Assembly (NCBI GenBank): GCA_023444055.1
Contig: JAEZRV010000041.1
Location: forward strand, 66,647 to 130,646
Source: Bacillota bacterium
GTDB taxonomy: Bacteria; Bacillota; Clostridia; Acetivibrionales; DSM-1351
DNA: 64,000 nt
Reading direction: 5' to 3'
Shown: positions 50,085-60,170 of the stretch, piece after piece
How the letters are laid out: each line of letters starts with the position of its first letter
How positions within the stretch are numbered: position 1 is the stretch's first letter
The notes under the pieces: model-generated
Told to the model about the DNA's origin: nothing
Databases searched by the model: none
The model's input: only the letters and a program-made list of their open reading frames with translations
Program-made: the position numbers and the translations under genes

Positions 50085-52562
50085 CTGCATATGCTTTATC
50101 GTATTCTGCGATAAGTTTTTATATATATTTGATTCTTGGATTAGGTTATTACTTTCTAAATATTTTGTATAGTCTAGGTAATTAGATGTATTTTCTCCTT
50201 TTAGATATAATAGTACAATTTCAGCTTGAATCTTATTATATTGCAAGTCACAATCCTCACATATTTCTATGATGGATATAATTTCTTCGAGCTGACATTC
50301 CAAACTTTTATTATAATAAAAATGATTTGCTCCTATCTCAGTTAAAAGAATAGCTAGCCTTGATTGAGTTAATAAATTTTTATCTAAATTTTTGTTCGCA
50401 AACTCTAAAGATTTGCCATAATTCTTAAATGCATCGTTATAATCTTCTAAATCTCTATAATACTCACCTAACTCAAAATACAAATTATAGATTAATCTTT
50501 TTCCGATACTTTCATACCAACTTAATGCTTCCTTTATACAAACAATTGCATCAGTATAACGCTTTATTTTTCTATAGTATATAGATTGATATTTCTTAGT
50601 TGAATAGATAGTATCTTTTAATGTTTCATCGTTTCCAGCTATTGCATATATTTCGTTTATTACTTCATCATAATTAAAACTCATGTTATTCCAAACTAAA
50701 TTAATACACATTTTACCATTTAAGGACTTAATAAGATATTTCTTTTGATTATACTTTCTAGCTTCGAGTTCACATGCGCAATAATATTCATATGCTTTTG
50801 ATAAAAACTTTCCTTGATGTCTGTATGAATGAGCTATTCCCCAAGTACATTTTGGTATTGATTTAACAAAATTCAAGCTCTCTGCTTTGGCTTTTAGTAT
50901 TTCAAAATTCTGTATTGCCATGGTATACTTATTCTGCAAATGATCTAAATCAGCCCAAAGGAAGTGAAAATCAAACTCAATTTGGCTTTCTACATTAACA
51001 ATACTTGAAAATGAATACGGCATTTTACTAAAATTTTTTACAAAATTAGCTGCATCAATATAATCACCAATTCCCATTATAGCATAAAGATGAGTATAAG
51101 TTATTATATTGTATAAGTCTGGAATTTGATTTGCAATATAACAACTCCTATCAAACTTTTTAATCAATTGTCCAACAGAAATTAAGAATGCATAATTGTC
51201 CTTCTCAAGTTCCTCATTAATGATATTAATAACATAATTATATTCATATATCAGCAAATCTGAAACTAAGGTATGTAGAACATATTCTCTATTATTTTCA
51301 TACTTTTTATAATATTTTGCTATTCGAGAATTTATCTCCTCAGTTTGCTTATAGTAATATTCTATTATAATATCCGAAACTTGATCATGTATTTTAAAGG
51401 TATTAAGTGTGGGATTTATAATAACTAATGAGTATTGTTTTAATTCAGATATTTTATTTTCAATATTTTCATATCCTAATTCTCTTAGAAGATTATAACT
51501 TAACTCAACTTTTGAAATACTAAAGAAAGATGCACATTTTAGTAATTCTAATGAATCATCCGATAAACCACTTAAAGTTTCTATAAAATACTCCTTCATA
51601 CTTAATAATAAAATCTTATCTGATATGTTTTCATTATTATAATTGTTTAAAATAAAATTCAAGAAAATTGGAAGACCCTGCGAAATTGCAAAAAGATTTT
51701 TTAGATTAGCTTCTGAAACCTTTTTATTTTTTTTAAAAGCTAATAATGCTATTTCTTTCTCCTTAAATGGTAGTATTTCAACATCTTCCACTGTATATTT
51801 AAAAGTATTAAATCTTTTAATTGAACCTATTATAAAAACATCATTTGGCCTATGTCCATGATAAAATTCTATTACATTTTCAATATCTTTTCTACTACCT
51901 TTATTATTTATGTTATCCAAAATTATAATTAATTTAATATTTTTAAAGTTGTATTTTATACTTTCCATAAAATTATTGATATTTGATGAAGTTGTAGAAC
52001 ATGTTTTTTCACTTAATTCATTAACTATATCTGTGTAGCCTGTTTTGTCAGAAATATCAAAATATAATGATTTTACTTTTTTTAAGTTTGATATTTCCAT
52101 AATATTAGGATGCTCATTTTTAAAGTCCTTGCTTATATTCCCGTTAATAATGTCTGAAATCAACTTTAACAACTCGCTTTTTCCAACACCTTTATCCCCA
52201 AAAACATTAATAAGGCTATTACCAGATATTTTTTCAATCAATTGTTGAAATTCACTTATCCTATTAGTAAACTGGGCATGGTTTAGCGAATACTGCCTTA
52301 TTATAATCTTACTGTGCTTAAATTTATTTTGATATTTAGAAGAATCCTGTATTAATCCAATAATACTAGCAATAGAACCTATAATGCTTAATAACATTGA
52401 AAAAGATAAAAAGATAATATTGTCTTTTAAAAACGTACTTACTTGGTCTGAAATATTCTTTGGCATTATATTGGAATAGCTAATTAAAATAATAATAGAT
52501 ATCCCAATCAATAATACCAGTCCACACAATATTAAAATTCCAGTAAAATGCTTCTTTTTCAT
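50070..52562 (-). CDS. Membrane-anchored STAND-type NTPase with helical repeats
   Basis: This 830-aa protein starts with two transmembrane segments (about residues 8-29 and 48-68). An NTPase domain follows, with NRISEFQQLIEKI then VFGDKGVGKSELLKL (Walker A, about residues 118-132), LIIILDNINN (Walker B) and a winged-helix-like region. About 400 C-terminal residues form TPR-like helical pairs (YTDAIVCIKEALSWYE; YNDAFKNYGKSLEFA). The order fits STAND signalling ATPases, many of which are immune sensors. It starts 10 bp inside IR-R and reads in from the recombinase side. Confidence 0.65.
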   Translation of the reverse strand: MKKKHFTGILILCGLVLLIGISIIILISYSNIMPKNISDQVSTFLKDNIIFLSFSMLLSIIGSIASIIGLIQDSSKYQNKFKHSKIIIRQYSLNHAQFTNRISEFQQLIEKISGNSLINVFGDKGVGKSELLKLISDIINGNISKDFKNEHPNIMEISNLKKVKSLYFDISDKTGYTDIVNELSEKTCSTTSSNINNFMESIKYNFKNIKLIIILDNINNKGSRKDIENVIEFYHGHRPNDVFIIGSIKRFNTFKYTVEDVEILPFKEKEIALLAFKKNKKVSEANLKNLFAISQGLPIFLNFILNNYNNENISDKILLLSMKEYFIETLSGLSDDSLELLKCASFFSISKVELSYNLLRELGYENIENKISELKQYSLVIINPTLNTFKIHDQVSDIIIEYYYKQTEEINSRIAKYYKKYENNREYVLHTLVSDLLIYEYNYVINIINEELEKDNYAFLISVGQLIKKFDRSCYIANQIPDLYNIITYTHLYAIMGIGDYIDAANFVKNFSKMPYSFSSIVNVESQIEFDFHFLWADLDHLQNKYTMAIQNFEILKAKAESLNFVKSIPKCTWGIAHSYRHQGKFLSKAYEYYCACELEARKYNQKKYLIKSLNGKMCINLVWNNMSFNYDEVINEIYAIAGNDETLKDTIYSTKKYQSIYYRKIKRYTDAIVCIKEALSWYESIGKRLIYNLYFELGEYYRDLEDYNDAFKNYGKSLEFANKNLDKNLLTQSRLAILLTEIGANHFYYNKSLECQLEEIISIIEICEDCDLQYNKIQAEIVLLYLKGENTSNYLDYTKYLESNNLIQESNIYKNLSQNTIKHMQLLLL

Positions 52563-52572
52563 AATATCACTC

Positions 52573-52604
52573 TAAACCCTCGATAATTAATAGTTATCCT
52601 TTAT
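52573..52604 (-). repeat. Right 32-bp inverted repeat (IR-R)
   Basis: It is the perfect inverted copy of IR-L. It overlaps the last codons (NKG and stop) of the recombinase, which an inversion would leave unchanged because the repeat is identical. Confidence 0.85.
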
Positions 52605-53523
52605 TCAAAATAACCTTATTTCTAGGATGTTTAGCAACGATAATGGATTTTTGAGCATTAGATGTAACATGAGTATATATCTGGGTTGTCACTATTGAAC
52701 TATGCCCTAATATCCGTTGGATATAGCGGATATCAACATCTGCTTCTAGCAATAAAGTTGCCAAGGAATGCCTGTACATATGAGGGGTTATATGGGCTGA
52801 TATTCCTGCTTTATTTACGTATTTGTTTATCATAAATCTTACTGACTGTTCTGAAAGGCGGTTGCCTAAACGGTTTATAAAGAAAAAACCTTCATTATTA
52901 TTAGTACTAAAAAATGCGTTTTTGTATTTTTTTAATGCTAGAAGTACATCCTCATTGCCAATTTGAACAATTCTTTCTCTTGAACCTTTACCATAAATTT
53001 TAATAACTCCATCAGAAATATTGACATCGTTAATAGTTAATGAACACAGCTCTGAGACTCTGGCACCAGTAGCAAAGAGCAGTTCAAGGACAGCTATATC
53101 ACGTGTTACAGAGTTATAAAAATAGGTGGATTTGTTTTGTGAGAAAGATTCCTGATAAGTTGCCGAGAGAACTGCTTGAATAGTAATAAGTGAGACTGTT
53201 TTGGGTAAAAGTGATGGTTCTTGAAATTTTATTTTCATTTTAGAAAAAGGATTCTTTTCTATAAATTCATCATATTCAAGATAATTAAAAAATGCTTTTA
53301 AGCAGGCTATCTTTCTTTTTACCGTTTTAGGCTTATAGTTTTTATGAAGGTGAGTTATATAATTTGAAACATTTGATTTGCTTAATTCGCAGTCAGTGTC
53401 CTTCATAAAATGTACAAATTGTTTTAGGTCAATTTTATAAGCTTTTAGTGATTTGTCATTTAGATTTTTTTGATACCTACAAAATTCGAGATAGTTAGTG
53501 GTTAGATTGTATAAATTTAACAT
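52594..53523 (-). CDS. Tyrosine recombinase (XerC/D-like)
   Basis: This 309-aa site-specific recombinase has an N-terminal SAM-like core-binding domain (residues about 5-90) and a catalytic domain with Arg in TGARVSELCSL, HxxR in HMYRHSLATLLL, and the Tyr nucleophile in GHSSIVTTQIYTHV. ATG 53523 follows AAGGAG; the frame extends to 53595 without SD. Its 3' end lies in IR-R, and readthrough would enter the gene then at the right side of the segment. It probably inverts that segment; integration of the island is the alternative. Confidence 0.85.
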   Translation of the reverse strand: MLNLYNLTTNYLEFCRYQKNLNDKSLKAYKIDLKQFVHFMKDTDCELSKSNVSNYITHLHKNYKPKTVKRKIACLKAFFNYLEYDEFIEKNPFSKMKIKFQEPSLLPKTVSLITIQAVLSATYQESFSQNKSTYFYNSVTRDIAVLELLFATGARVSELCSLTINDVNISDGVIKIYGKGSRERIVQIGNEDVLLALKKYKNAFFSTNNNEGFFFINRLGNRLSEQSVRFMINKYVNKAGISAHITPHMYRHSLATLLLEADVDIRYIQRILGHSSIVTTQIYTHVTSNAQKSIIVAKHPRNKVILNKG

Positions 53524-53702
53524 TATATATTGCTCCTTATAATATATTAGTATAAATAATATATTGTTTGCTGGAAAATGTCGAATGTTTTGCATAGTAA
53601 CTTTAAATATAATTTATGAATAGCCCTATAAACACCAAAACCTATGACAAAAAATTAATTGTGAATACTTTAGAACATGCTATACAAAATTTATCTATAA
53701 GC

Positions 53703-53742
53703 AAAGAAAAAGAGTATCACTAACGTGATGCTCTTTTTCTTT
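53703..53742. terminator. Bidirectional terminator
   Basis: AAAGAAAAAGAGTATCAC-taac-GTGATGCTCTTTTTCTTT is an almost perfect 18-bp hairpin with T runs on both strands. Confidence 0.7.
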
Positions 53743-54128
53743 GAAGTTTTCGAAATCTACATGCATTTAAATAAAGCAGACCTCATTGTAATAGGAGTTT
53801 ATTAAATTAATATGTATAGCTATGCTATACGGATAAACAAATAAAAATATGAGCTTAGTAATTCGCTGTATCAGTTTTGCTAAAAATACTGTTTATCGCC
53901 TAAAAGATTATTTTACCTACTGTATCATCAAATATGTTTAGGGAATCAAAGTAGTGCTTGTCTAAATTTTGTTACACTACTTTGAAACATTTTGTGTGTT
54001 TTGTTGCTGACATAATATGATATGAAATATACTCTCGAATATAATTTTATACTAAATCAATAAAGAAGAAAAGGTGAAATAAGTCACTGTCTGCATGGTG
54101 ACTTATTTCACCCTTGTTCTTGTATATA
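53743..54128. other. Intergenic region with perfect hairpin 54073-54112
   Basis: GGTGAAATAAGTCAC and GTGACTTATTTCACC form a perfect 15-bp stem with a 10-nt loop, a second possible bidirectional terminator. No gene is seen between the island and the sensor kinase. Confidence 0.5.
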
Positions 54129-54157
54129 TTGTTAACAATGTATAAACATGTTATAAT
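54129..54157 (+). promoter_or_regulatory. Sigma-A promoter of the sensor kinase operon
   Basis: TTGTTA-N17-TATAAT with a perfect -10 lies about 100 bp before the kinase start. Confidence 0.65.
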
Positions 54158-54255
54158 ATAAGTGATACTAGTCAGAAAATTTTTAAAGTAACTAGTATAT
54201 TTAAAGAAATCTGCAGTTAGCATACCCAAAAGTAGGAATAAAGTTTTGAATTGGA

Positions 54256-57200
54256 ATGGGGTATAATGTGTTCGAAATCGGAAGTATAATTGATGGCAAG
54301 TTTAAGGTTTTAGAGACAATAGGTGAGGGAGTAACAAGTTTTGTTCTAAAGGTAATTGATATTTATTCAGACAGGGAATTTGCTATAAAGGTATTAAAGC
54401 CTAAGATTACATCTAGTTACATAGAACATATTATACGCTTCAAAAGAGAAGCTGCTATTATAAGTAGTTTTGATCATCCTAATATTATAAAAACATACGG
54501 TGTTGGTGAATTTGAGGGATACCCTTACGTAATTATGGAATTACTTCAAGGAGCCAATCTGTCTTCTAAATTAATAGACAATAAACCTATAGAAATAAAT
54601 GAAGCTATAGAAATAACTCTTTATATTGCAAAAGCACTTGAATATGTGCATTCTAATGGGATCATTCATAGAGATGTAAAACCAGCAAATATATTTATTC
54701 GTGAGAATTTTGACAGTTACTCAAAAAGAGTTAAGGTTATTGATTTTGGCATTTCTATTTTAAAGGATTCCTCAGAATTGAAAACTCCAGCAGCAATCTC
54801 AGGTACATGGGGGTATATGTCTCCTGAGGCTATCGGTATAATAAATAAAGCACTTGATGAAAGAAGTGATATATATTCTTTTGGAATATTAGTCTATCAC
54901 ATGTTCACAGGGATAGCACCTATTTATGGAAATGACATAAATACAATTGTTCATATGCATGCGGCTTTTAATCCACCAAATCCCAGTGATATTAATCCAA
55001 TTATAGATAGTACTCTTGATAAAATCATTTTAAAACTTATTGCCAAAGATCCAGAACAGCGTTACTCTTCCGTATCAGGGTTTATTTATGATTTAAACAG
55101 GTACATAAATGGCGGAAGAAATTTTAATATTGGCTGCAAGGATAAAAGAAAAAAAATAAGTTATTATATGAGTATGGTAGAGCGTGACAGTGAATTTAAG
55201 GTGCTATCAAATGCAATTATTAACGCTTCTTACAAGAAAGGAAGCGCACTGTTAATAACTGGGGGATCTGGGGTTGGAAAAAGTAGATTGGTTAAGGAAA
55301 TAAGGAGCTACGTTTGTACAAGCGATGGACTGTTTTTACAAGGAAGATGCTTAAATAATGAGAATAAGAATCCTTACCAACCTTTTAAGGACATTATTGA
55401 TGATTACATAAATATATATAACAACTATGATTCTGAAATGCAATATAATGAAACCAGCAGATTAAGAAATGTACTAGGTGGCTTAGAGGCATGTGTAATT
55501 ACATTAAACCCTAGAGCTTCAAAAATATTTGGAGATGCTAATAGGATATCACATTTAGAGCAAAACCGGGAGTTAAAAAGGTTTCTGATAACATTGGCTG
55601 ACTTTTTTATTAATTTGGCGCCGGAAAAAAGGTATTGCGTTATTTTTTTAGATGATCTTCAATGGGCAGACTTTGGAACATTAACTCTATTGGAGGAAAT
55701 TATCAAAGGGATTTACAAATCCAATCTTTTAGTGGTTGGTACATTTAGAGATGACGAAGTTGCAGAAAATTGTGGAATTAAAAAAATATATATGGAACAC
55801 TCAAATTTACCAACAACTCAGTTAATTAAACTTTATCCACTCAGTTATGATGGTACAAAAAGATTAATTGAGATGGGGTTAGGAGATAGTGTACAGGATT
55901 TAGCTACACTTTCAAAATATATATATAGAAAATCTGGGGGAAATCCTCTATATGCAACTAATCTAATCAGAACATTGGCTGATAATTCAATTCTGGTTTT
56001 TGAGGGGGATAAATGGATATTAAAATGGGAGAAATTAAATGATTTTGATCTTCCTGAAAATATTGTAGGTATTGTTCTTAACAGATTGTCAAATATAAGT
56101 TTATACCATAGAAATGTTCTCGAAAAAGCTGCTATTATAGGGAAAAATTTTGATGCTGAAATTCTAGAAGCGTTTTCATGTATTGGTTGGACAGAACTTG
56201 TTAATGTTTTGGATCAGATAAGTGATATACAAATTATAGAGCCATTAAACGAAAAAGGAATGTATATCTTTACCCATGACCGTATAAGAGATGCTGTTTT
56301 AGAGAAAATGTCAGCAGATAAAAGAAGACAACTGCATAGTGAACTGGGAGAAATTTTAGAGTCTTTCCCAGATGATAGGAAGGAACACTACTTTTTTGAT
56401 ATTGTACATCATTACATAGAGAGTTTTGATCGAAATAAAGCTATGAAATATATTATTCCTGCTGCCCATAAGTCTAAGGAATCTTTTGCAACTGAGGATG
56501 CGTTAAGGTATTTTGAGTTAGCAGAAAAATACATGGAAGATGATGGACGATACAGCTATTACGACTTCATTGGCATATATAAAGAGATGGTAGAGGAATA
56601 TATTATTGTTGGCGACAGTGATAAAGCTGTAAGTATTGCAAATAAAATACTACCATTCTTTGATAATGTACTTGATAGAGCTAAATTACTGAGCAAGATT
56701 GGAACTGCCTATTTTAAAAAAGGTAATTTTAATCAAGCTCAGACTTATCATATTGAGGCACTTAAGCTGTTAGGAGAAGAAATACCAAGTGACAAGCAAA
56801 AGCTAAGACTTTGCCTTCTAAAAGAATATTTAAAATATATTTTTTGTAATAGGATTTTTAACAGTAACATTTTGAAAACTAGAGAAACTAGTTTAAGTGA
56901 CGAAGAAAAAGAAAAATTAGTTATATTTTATCCGTTATGCAGATCGTATGCTATTAGTGATTTGAGTAAAATAAGATACATAACAATTAAAGGCTTAAAT
57001 ATTGCAAGAAAGAGATTAGCAGGATGCAGAGAAATAAGTGTACTTTATACTGGCTACGCAATGCAAAGTGCTATGGTTGGAAACTATAAAAAAGCTATGA
57101 AGTATCATGAAACCGCACTTCAAATGAAAAAAGAACTAGGAGACAAATATGGCGTTGCTCAGAGTATGCAACTTATAGCTTATGTACGTTTGTGGCAGGG

Positions 57201-59403
57201 AGATTATAAAATTGCTATGGATTTAATAAAAGAATCAACGGAAATATTCCAACAGGTTGGTGATATATGGGAATATGCATCGAATTTAAGCATTATAGCA
57301 GCTATAAAACAATATACAGGAGATTATGCAGATGCTTTTGAAAAATTGAATCATTATATTGATATTTCTATGAAAATTGAAAATTATTATGGTATTTGCT
57401 ATGGAAAGGCAAAGCTTGCATGGTGCTACATAGAAAAAGGGGACTTTGATAAGCCAATATCATTAATTAACCAATCAATTGAGCTTGCTGAAAGAGAGAA
57501 ACTTTGGTTTCCATACTGCTTAGCAATATATTGTTTTGGGGTTATACATTATGAAAAAAAAGAGTATATAAAGGCTAAAGAATGTTTTGAAAAAGCTGTG
57601 GAGTTAGACAAAAAATATAGTTTGAATAAAGAAATTTCTGGGAACTCTTTTGTAATGCTTGCTCAATCAAATGTAATGATACTTAAATCTAACAATATGT
57701 TACAAAGAAGTTCTAAGTATAAAGAGTTTTCTAAAGTATATAAAGCTTGTAGAACTGCTGTGAGAATTACTCGTTTATGGTCTAATATATATGGCGTTTC
57801 ATTGCGGGTTATGGCAGGGTATTATGCTTTTAGGAATAAAAATATACTTGCAGAAAAATTATATAAAGATAGTATTAAGCATAATAATAAAATTAATCGT
57901 AGATATGAGCTGGGTTGCAGTTTATATGAATATGCATGCTTTCTTAATAAGCGACATAAAAAAGAAGAATGTAAAAAGATCGTTATGATAGCCTACAACT
58001 TATTTATTGAGATAGGATCTAAAGAATACATAAAAAAATGTACAGAATTAATGGAACCTGATATAGTAAAATCTTTTGGACATAATGAAGATAATACTAT
58101 TAATAGCTTAATTGCTAGCAATAAATTCAATACTGTGGTAGAGATGGGAAGAGCTATTAGTTCTATCTTGGATATTGATGTTCTACTTGAAAAAATAATG
58201 GATACTGCCATTGAATTAGTGGGTGCTCAAAGAGGTATTATGTTACTGTACCCAGAGACGGGAGATAAAAAGCTTGAAGTTAATGTTGTACGAAATATTA
58301 ATGGTTATGAAATAACAGGCTCATTGTATGGACTAAGCATGAAGATTATTTCACAGGTAGAAAAAGAATTGAAGCCAATTATTATTTTTGATGCTTTAAC
58401 TGACAGTGAATTAAATATGCAGCATAGTGTAATATCACAGGAAATTAGATCTGTCATTTGTACTCCTATAATAAATAAAGAGGAGCTATTAGGGATTATT
58501 TATCTTGATAATAAACTTGTGTCAGGACTTTTTGATGAAGAAGATAAAAAGACTTTAGAACTAATATGTAGTCAAGCAGGTATATCAATTGAAAATGCAC
58601 GTCTTTATAAACGCTTGAAAGAATACTCTGAGGAAATTGAAAAGTGGAGTCACAATCTTGAGCAAAAGGTTTATGAAAGGACAGAAGAACTAAATAAAAA
58701 GAATATTGAGCTTGAATATATGATTGATAAATTAAGAGAGCATGCGAAAGTGGTTGAAGAACTTGCAGCTGAAAAAGAAAGAAATAGGATGAGCAGAGAC
58801 CTTCATGACACACTTGGTTATGCAATGACTCTGATTACTACACAGCTTGAAGTTTGCAGTAGGACATGCCTTGAAGATCCTAAGAAAGCTTTAGAGAATA
58901 TTCAAGCAGTAAATCATACTGCTAAAGCAGGATTAAAAGAGCTTAGGAGATCAATTAATGGTTTTGGTCCTAAAGATCTCGAAGAAAATAGTATAGTAAA
59001 TTCCTTAAGAAAGCTGGTAATAGAGTATAGTTATTTAGGAATAGAAATAGACTTTGAATTTGAGGGTGAGTGTGATAAATGTTTATCATGTTACAATGAA
59101 GTTGTTTACAGAGTTTGCCAGGAAGCTATTACCAATGCTGTTCGTCATGGAAAAGCCAAAAAGGTAATAATATCTCTTATTATAGAAGATGAATTTATTA
59201 GACTTTTTATAATAGACAACGGGATTGGGTGCAGTCAAATTCAAAAAGGTATGGGTTTATCAGGAATGGTGCAAAGAGTGGCTTCTGTTAACGGAAAACT
59301 CATGTATGGTTCAAGCGGTGATGGTGGATTTAATATAAGTGTTTATATTCCTTTAAAAGAGGAGGTGCAGAACCTTGATAAAGGTGTTGATTGCGGAAGA
59401 TAG
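54256..59403 (+). CDS. Hybrid Ser/Thr kinase - ATPase - TPR - GAF - histidine kinase
   Basis: This 1715-aa protein joins two kinds of kinase. Residues 10-275 are an apparently active Ser/Thr kinase (IGEGVTSFVLKVID, FAIKVLKP, HRDVKPANIF, IDFGIS, MSPEA). Near 335 an AAA_16-type ATPase begins (GGSGVGKSRLVKEI; FLDDLQWAD). TPR-like repeats fill about 760-1200, then a GAF domain (about 1290-1430), a coiled coil, a HisKA_3 domain with RDLHDTLGYAM (phospho-His) and a HATPase (NAVRHGKA, DNGIG, MGLSGM). It is probably soluble. A GTG at 54268 is an alternative start with a better SD. The response regulator overlaps its end by 29 nt. Confidence 0.92.
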   Translation: MGYNVFEIGSIIDGKFKVLETIGEGVTSFVLKVIDIYSDREFAIKVLKPKITSSYIEHIIRFKREAAIISSFDHPNIIKTYGVGEFEGYPYVIMELLQGANLSSKLIDNKPIEINEAIEITLYIAKALEYVHSNGIIHRDVKPANIFIRENFDSYSKRVKVIDFGISILKDSSELKTPAAISGTWGYMSPEAIGIINKALDERSDIYSFGILVYHMFTGIAPIYGNDINTIVHMHAAFNPPNPSDINPIIDSTLDKIILKLIAKDPEQRYSSVSGFIYDLNRYINGGRNFNIGCKDKRKKISYYMSMVERDSEFKVLSNAIINASYKKGSALLITGGSGVGKSRLVKEIRSYVCTSDGLFLQGRCLNNENKNPYQPFKDIIDDYINIYNNYDSEMQYNETSRLRNVLGGLEACVITLNPRASKIFGDANRISHLEQNRELKRFLITLADFFINLAPEKRYCVIFLDDLQWADFGTLTLLEEIIKGIYKSNLLVVGTFRDDEVAENCGIKKIYMEHSNLPTTQLIKLYPLSYDGTKRLIEMGLGDSVQDLATLSKYIYRKSGGNPLYATNLIRTLADNSILVFEGDKWILKWEKLNDFDLPENIVGIVLNRLSNISLYHRNVLEKAAIIGKNFDAEILEAFSCIGWTELVNVLDQISDIQIIEPLNEKGMYIFTHDRIRDAVLEKMSADKRRQLHSELGEILESFPDDRKEHYFFDIVHHYIESFDRNKAMKYIIPAAHKSKESFATEDALRYFELAEKYMEDDGRYSYYDFIGIYKEMVEEYIIVGDSDKAVSIANKILPFFDNVLDRAKLLSKIGTAYFKKGNFNQAQTYHIEALKLLGEEIPSDKQKLRLCLLKEYLKYIFCNRIFNSNILKTRETSLSDEEKEKLVIFYPLCRSYAISDLSKIRYITIKGLNIARKRLAGCREISVLYTGYAMQSAMVGNYKKAMKYHETALQMKKELGDKYGVAQSMQLIAYVRLWQGDYKIAMDLIKESTEIFQQVGDIWEYASNLSIIAAIKQYTGDYADAFEKLNHYIDISMKIENYYGICYGKAKLAWCYIEKGDFDKPISLINQSIELAEREKLWFPYCLAIYCFGVIHYEKKEYIKAKECFEKAVELDKKYSLNKEISGNSFVMLAQSNVMILKSNNMLQRSSKYKEFSKVYKACRTAVRITRLWSNIYGVSLRVMAGYYAFRNKNILAEKLYKDSIKHNNKINRRYELGCSLYEYACFLNKRHKKEECKKIVMIAYNLFIEIGSKEYIKKCTELMEPDIVKSFGHNEDNTINSLIASNKFNTVVEMGRAISSILDIDVLLEKIMDTAIELVGAQRGIMLLYPETGDKKLEVNVVRNINGYEITGSLYGLSMKIISQVEKELKPIIIFDALTDSELNMQHSVISQEIRSVICTPIINKEELLGIIYLDNKLVSGLFDEEDKKTLELICSQAGISIENARLYKRLKEYSEEIEKWSHNLEQKVYERTEELNKKNIELEYMIDKLREHAKVVEELAAEKERNRMSRDLHDTLGYAMTLITTQLEVCSRTCLEDPKKALENIQAVNHTAKAGLKELRRSINGFGPKDLEENSIVNSLRKLVIEYSYLGIEIDFEFEGECDKCLSCYNEVVYRVCQEAITNAVRHGKAKKVIISLIIEDEFIRLFIIDNGIGCSQIQKGMGLSGMVQRVASVNGKLMYGSSGDGGFNISVYIPLKEEVQNLDKGVDCGR

Positions 59404-60025
59404 GCGGCTCATAGCTGATGGCATCAAGTTTATCATTGAGAGTGATAATGAGATAGAAGTTGTTGGACTTGCTATGAATGGAAAGGAAGCATTTGAATTA
59501 TGCAAAATACATAACCCTGATCTTGTGCTTATGGATTTGAAAATGCCTTCTTATGATGGAATTGAGGGTACGAAACTAATTAAAAATTATTCTTCAGATA
59601 TAAAAGTATTAGTGCTTACTACATTTGACGACACTGAATGTGTATCGGAAGCCTTAAAAAATGGTGCTGATGGGTACCTATTAAAGGATATAAATGCTGA
59701 AAAGTTAATATCTACAATAAAAGGTGTTGCGAAAGGCCTTAATGTTATTGATGAAAATGTTTATCAGAACATAGTTAACAGATTTAACCAGACAGATAGT
59801 AAAAAACCTGAATATACATTAACAGAAAGAGAGATAAACTTGATAGAGCTGGTGGTATATGGAAAGAGCAATAAGGAGATTGCTGCAGAGCTTAATATTA
59901 CAGAAGGCAGGGTAAAAAACATAATTACCAATATTCTTAGCAAATTAGGAATTTCAGATAGAACTTCTTTAGCAGTGTATGCTGTAAAAAATAAGTACAT
60001 TAATAAAAGGTTTGATTCCGAATAG
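59375..60025 (+). CDS. NarL/LuxR-type response regulator
   Basis: This 216-aa regulator has a receiver domain (VLIAEDRRLIADG, phospho-acceptor Asp in LVLMDLKMPSYDG, Thr in LTTFDD, Lys in YLLKDI) and a C-terminal LuxR helix-turn-helix (LTEREINLIELVVYGKSNKEIAAELNI). It starts with TTG after GAGGAGG inside the kinase gene, so it is coupled to it and is its cognate partner. A terminator lies beyond the structured repeat. Targets may include the downstream sigI or scaffoldin genes; this is inference from position. Confidence 0.93.
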   Translation: MIKVLIAEDRRLIADGIKFIIESDNEIEVVGLAMNGKEAFELCKIHNPDLVLMDLKMPSYDGIEGTKLIKNYSSDIKVLVLTTFDDTECVSEALKNGADGYLLKDINAEKLISTIKGVAKGLNVIDENVYQNIVNRFNQTDSKKPEYTLTEREINLIELVVYGKSNKEIAAELNITEGRVKNIITNILSKLGISDRTSLAVYAVKNKYINKRFDSE

Positions 60026-60170
60026 CGCATTTAAAATATGTTTCAGTTACTAAAGTCAATTATGGTCCGAGGTATCCACATTAAGGTAAATCATGCTTTC
60101 TAGCTTATTTTGAATGTAGTTTAGGATTGAGGCTTTAGCCGATTTGAGTTACATATATGCGGGGATTATA

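Larger units (their letters stand above)
48757..52604. mobile_element. Putative invertible DNA segment (3.85 kb)
   Basis: Perfect 32-bp inverted repeats enclose two convergent genes that overlap by 15 bp at their 3' ends and each start 10-15 bp inside a repeat. A tyrosine recombinase gene abuts the right repeat and its last codons lie in it. A promoter lies just outside the left repeat. No transposase and no target-site duplication are visible, so inversion fits better than transposition. Confidence 0.6.

Noticed and set aside
48757..52604. Composite transposon with 32-bp terminal repeats
   Set aside because: There is no transposase inside, no target-site duplication, and one repeat lies in the recombinase coding sequence.
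45105..53640. Island integrated at tRNA-Thr with att repeats
   Set aside because: I found no copy of the tRNA 3' end near the recombinase. The recombinase is better linked to the 32-bp inverted repeats.
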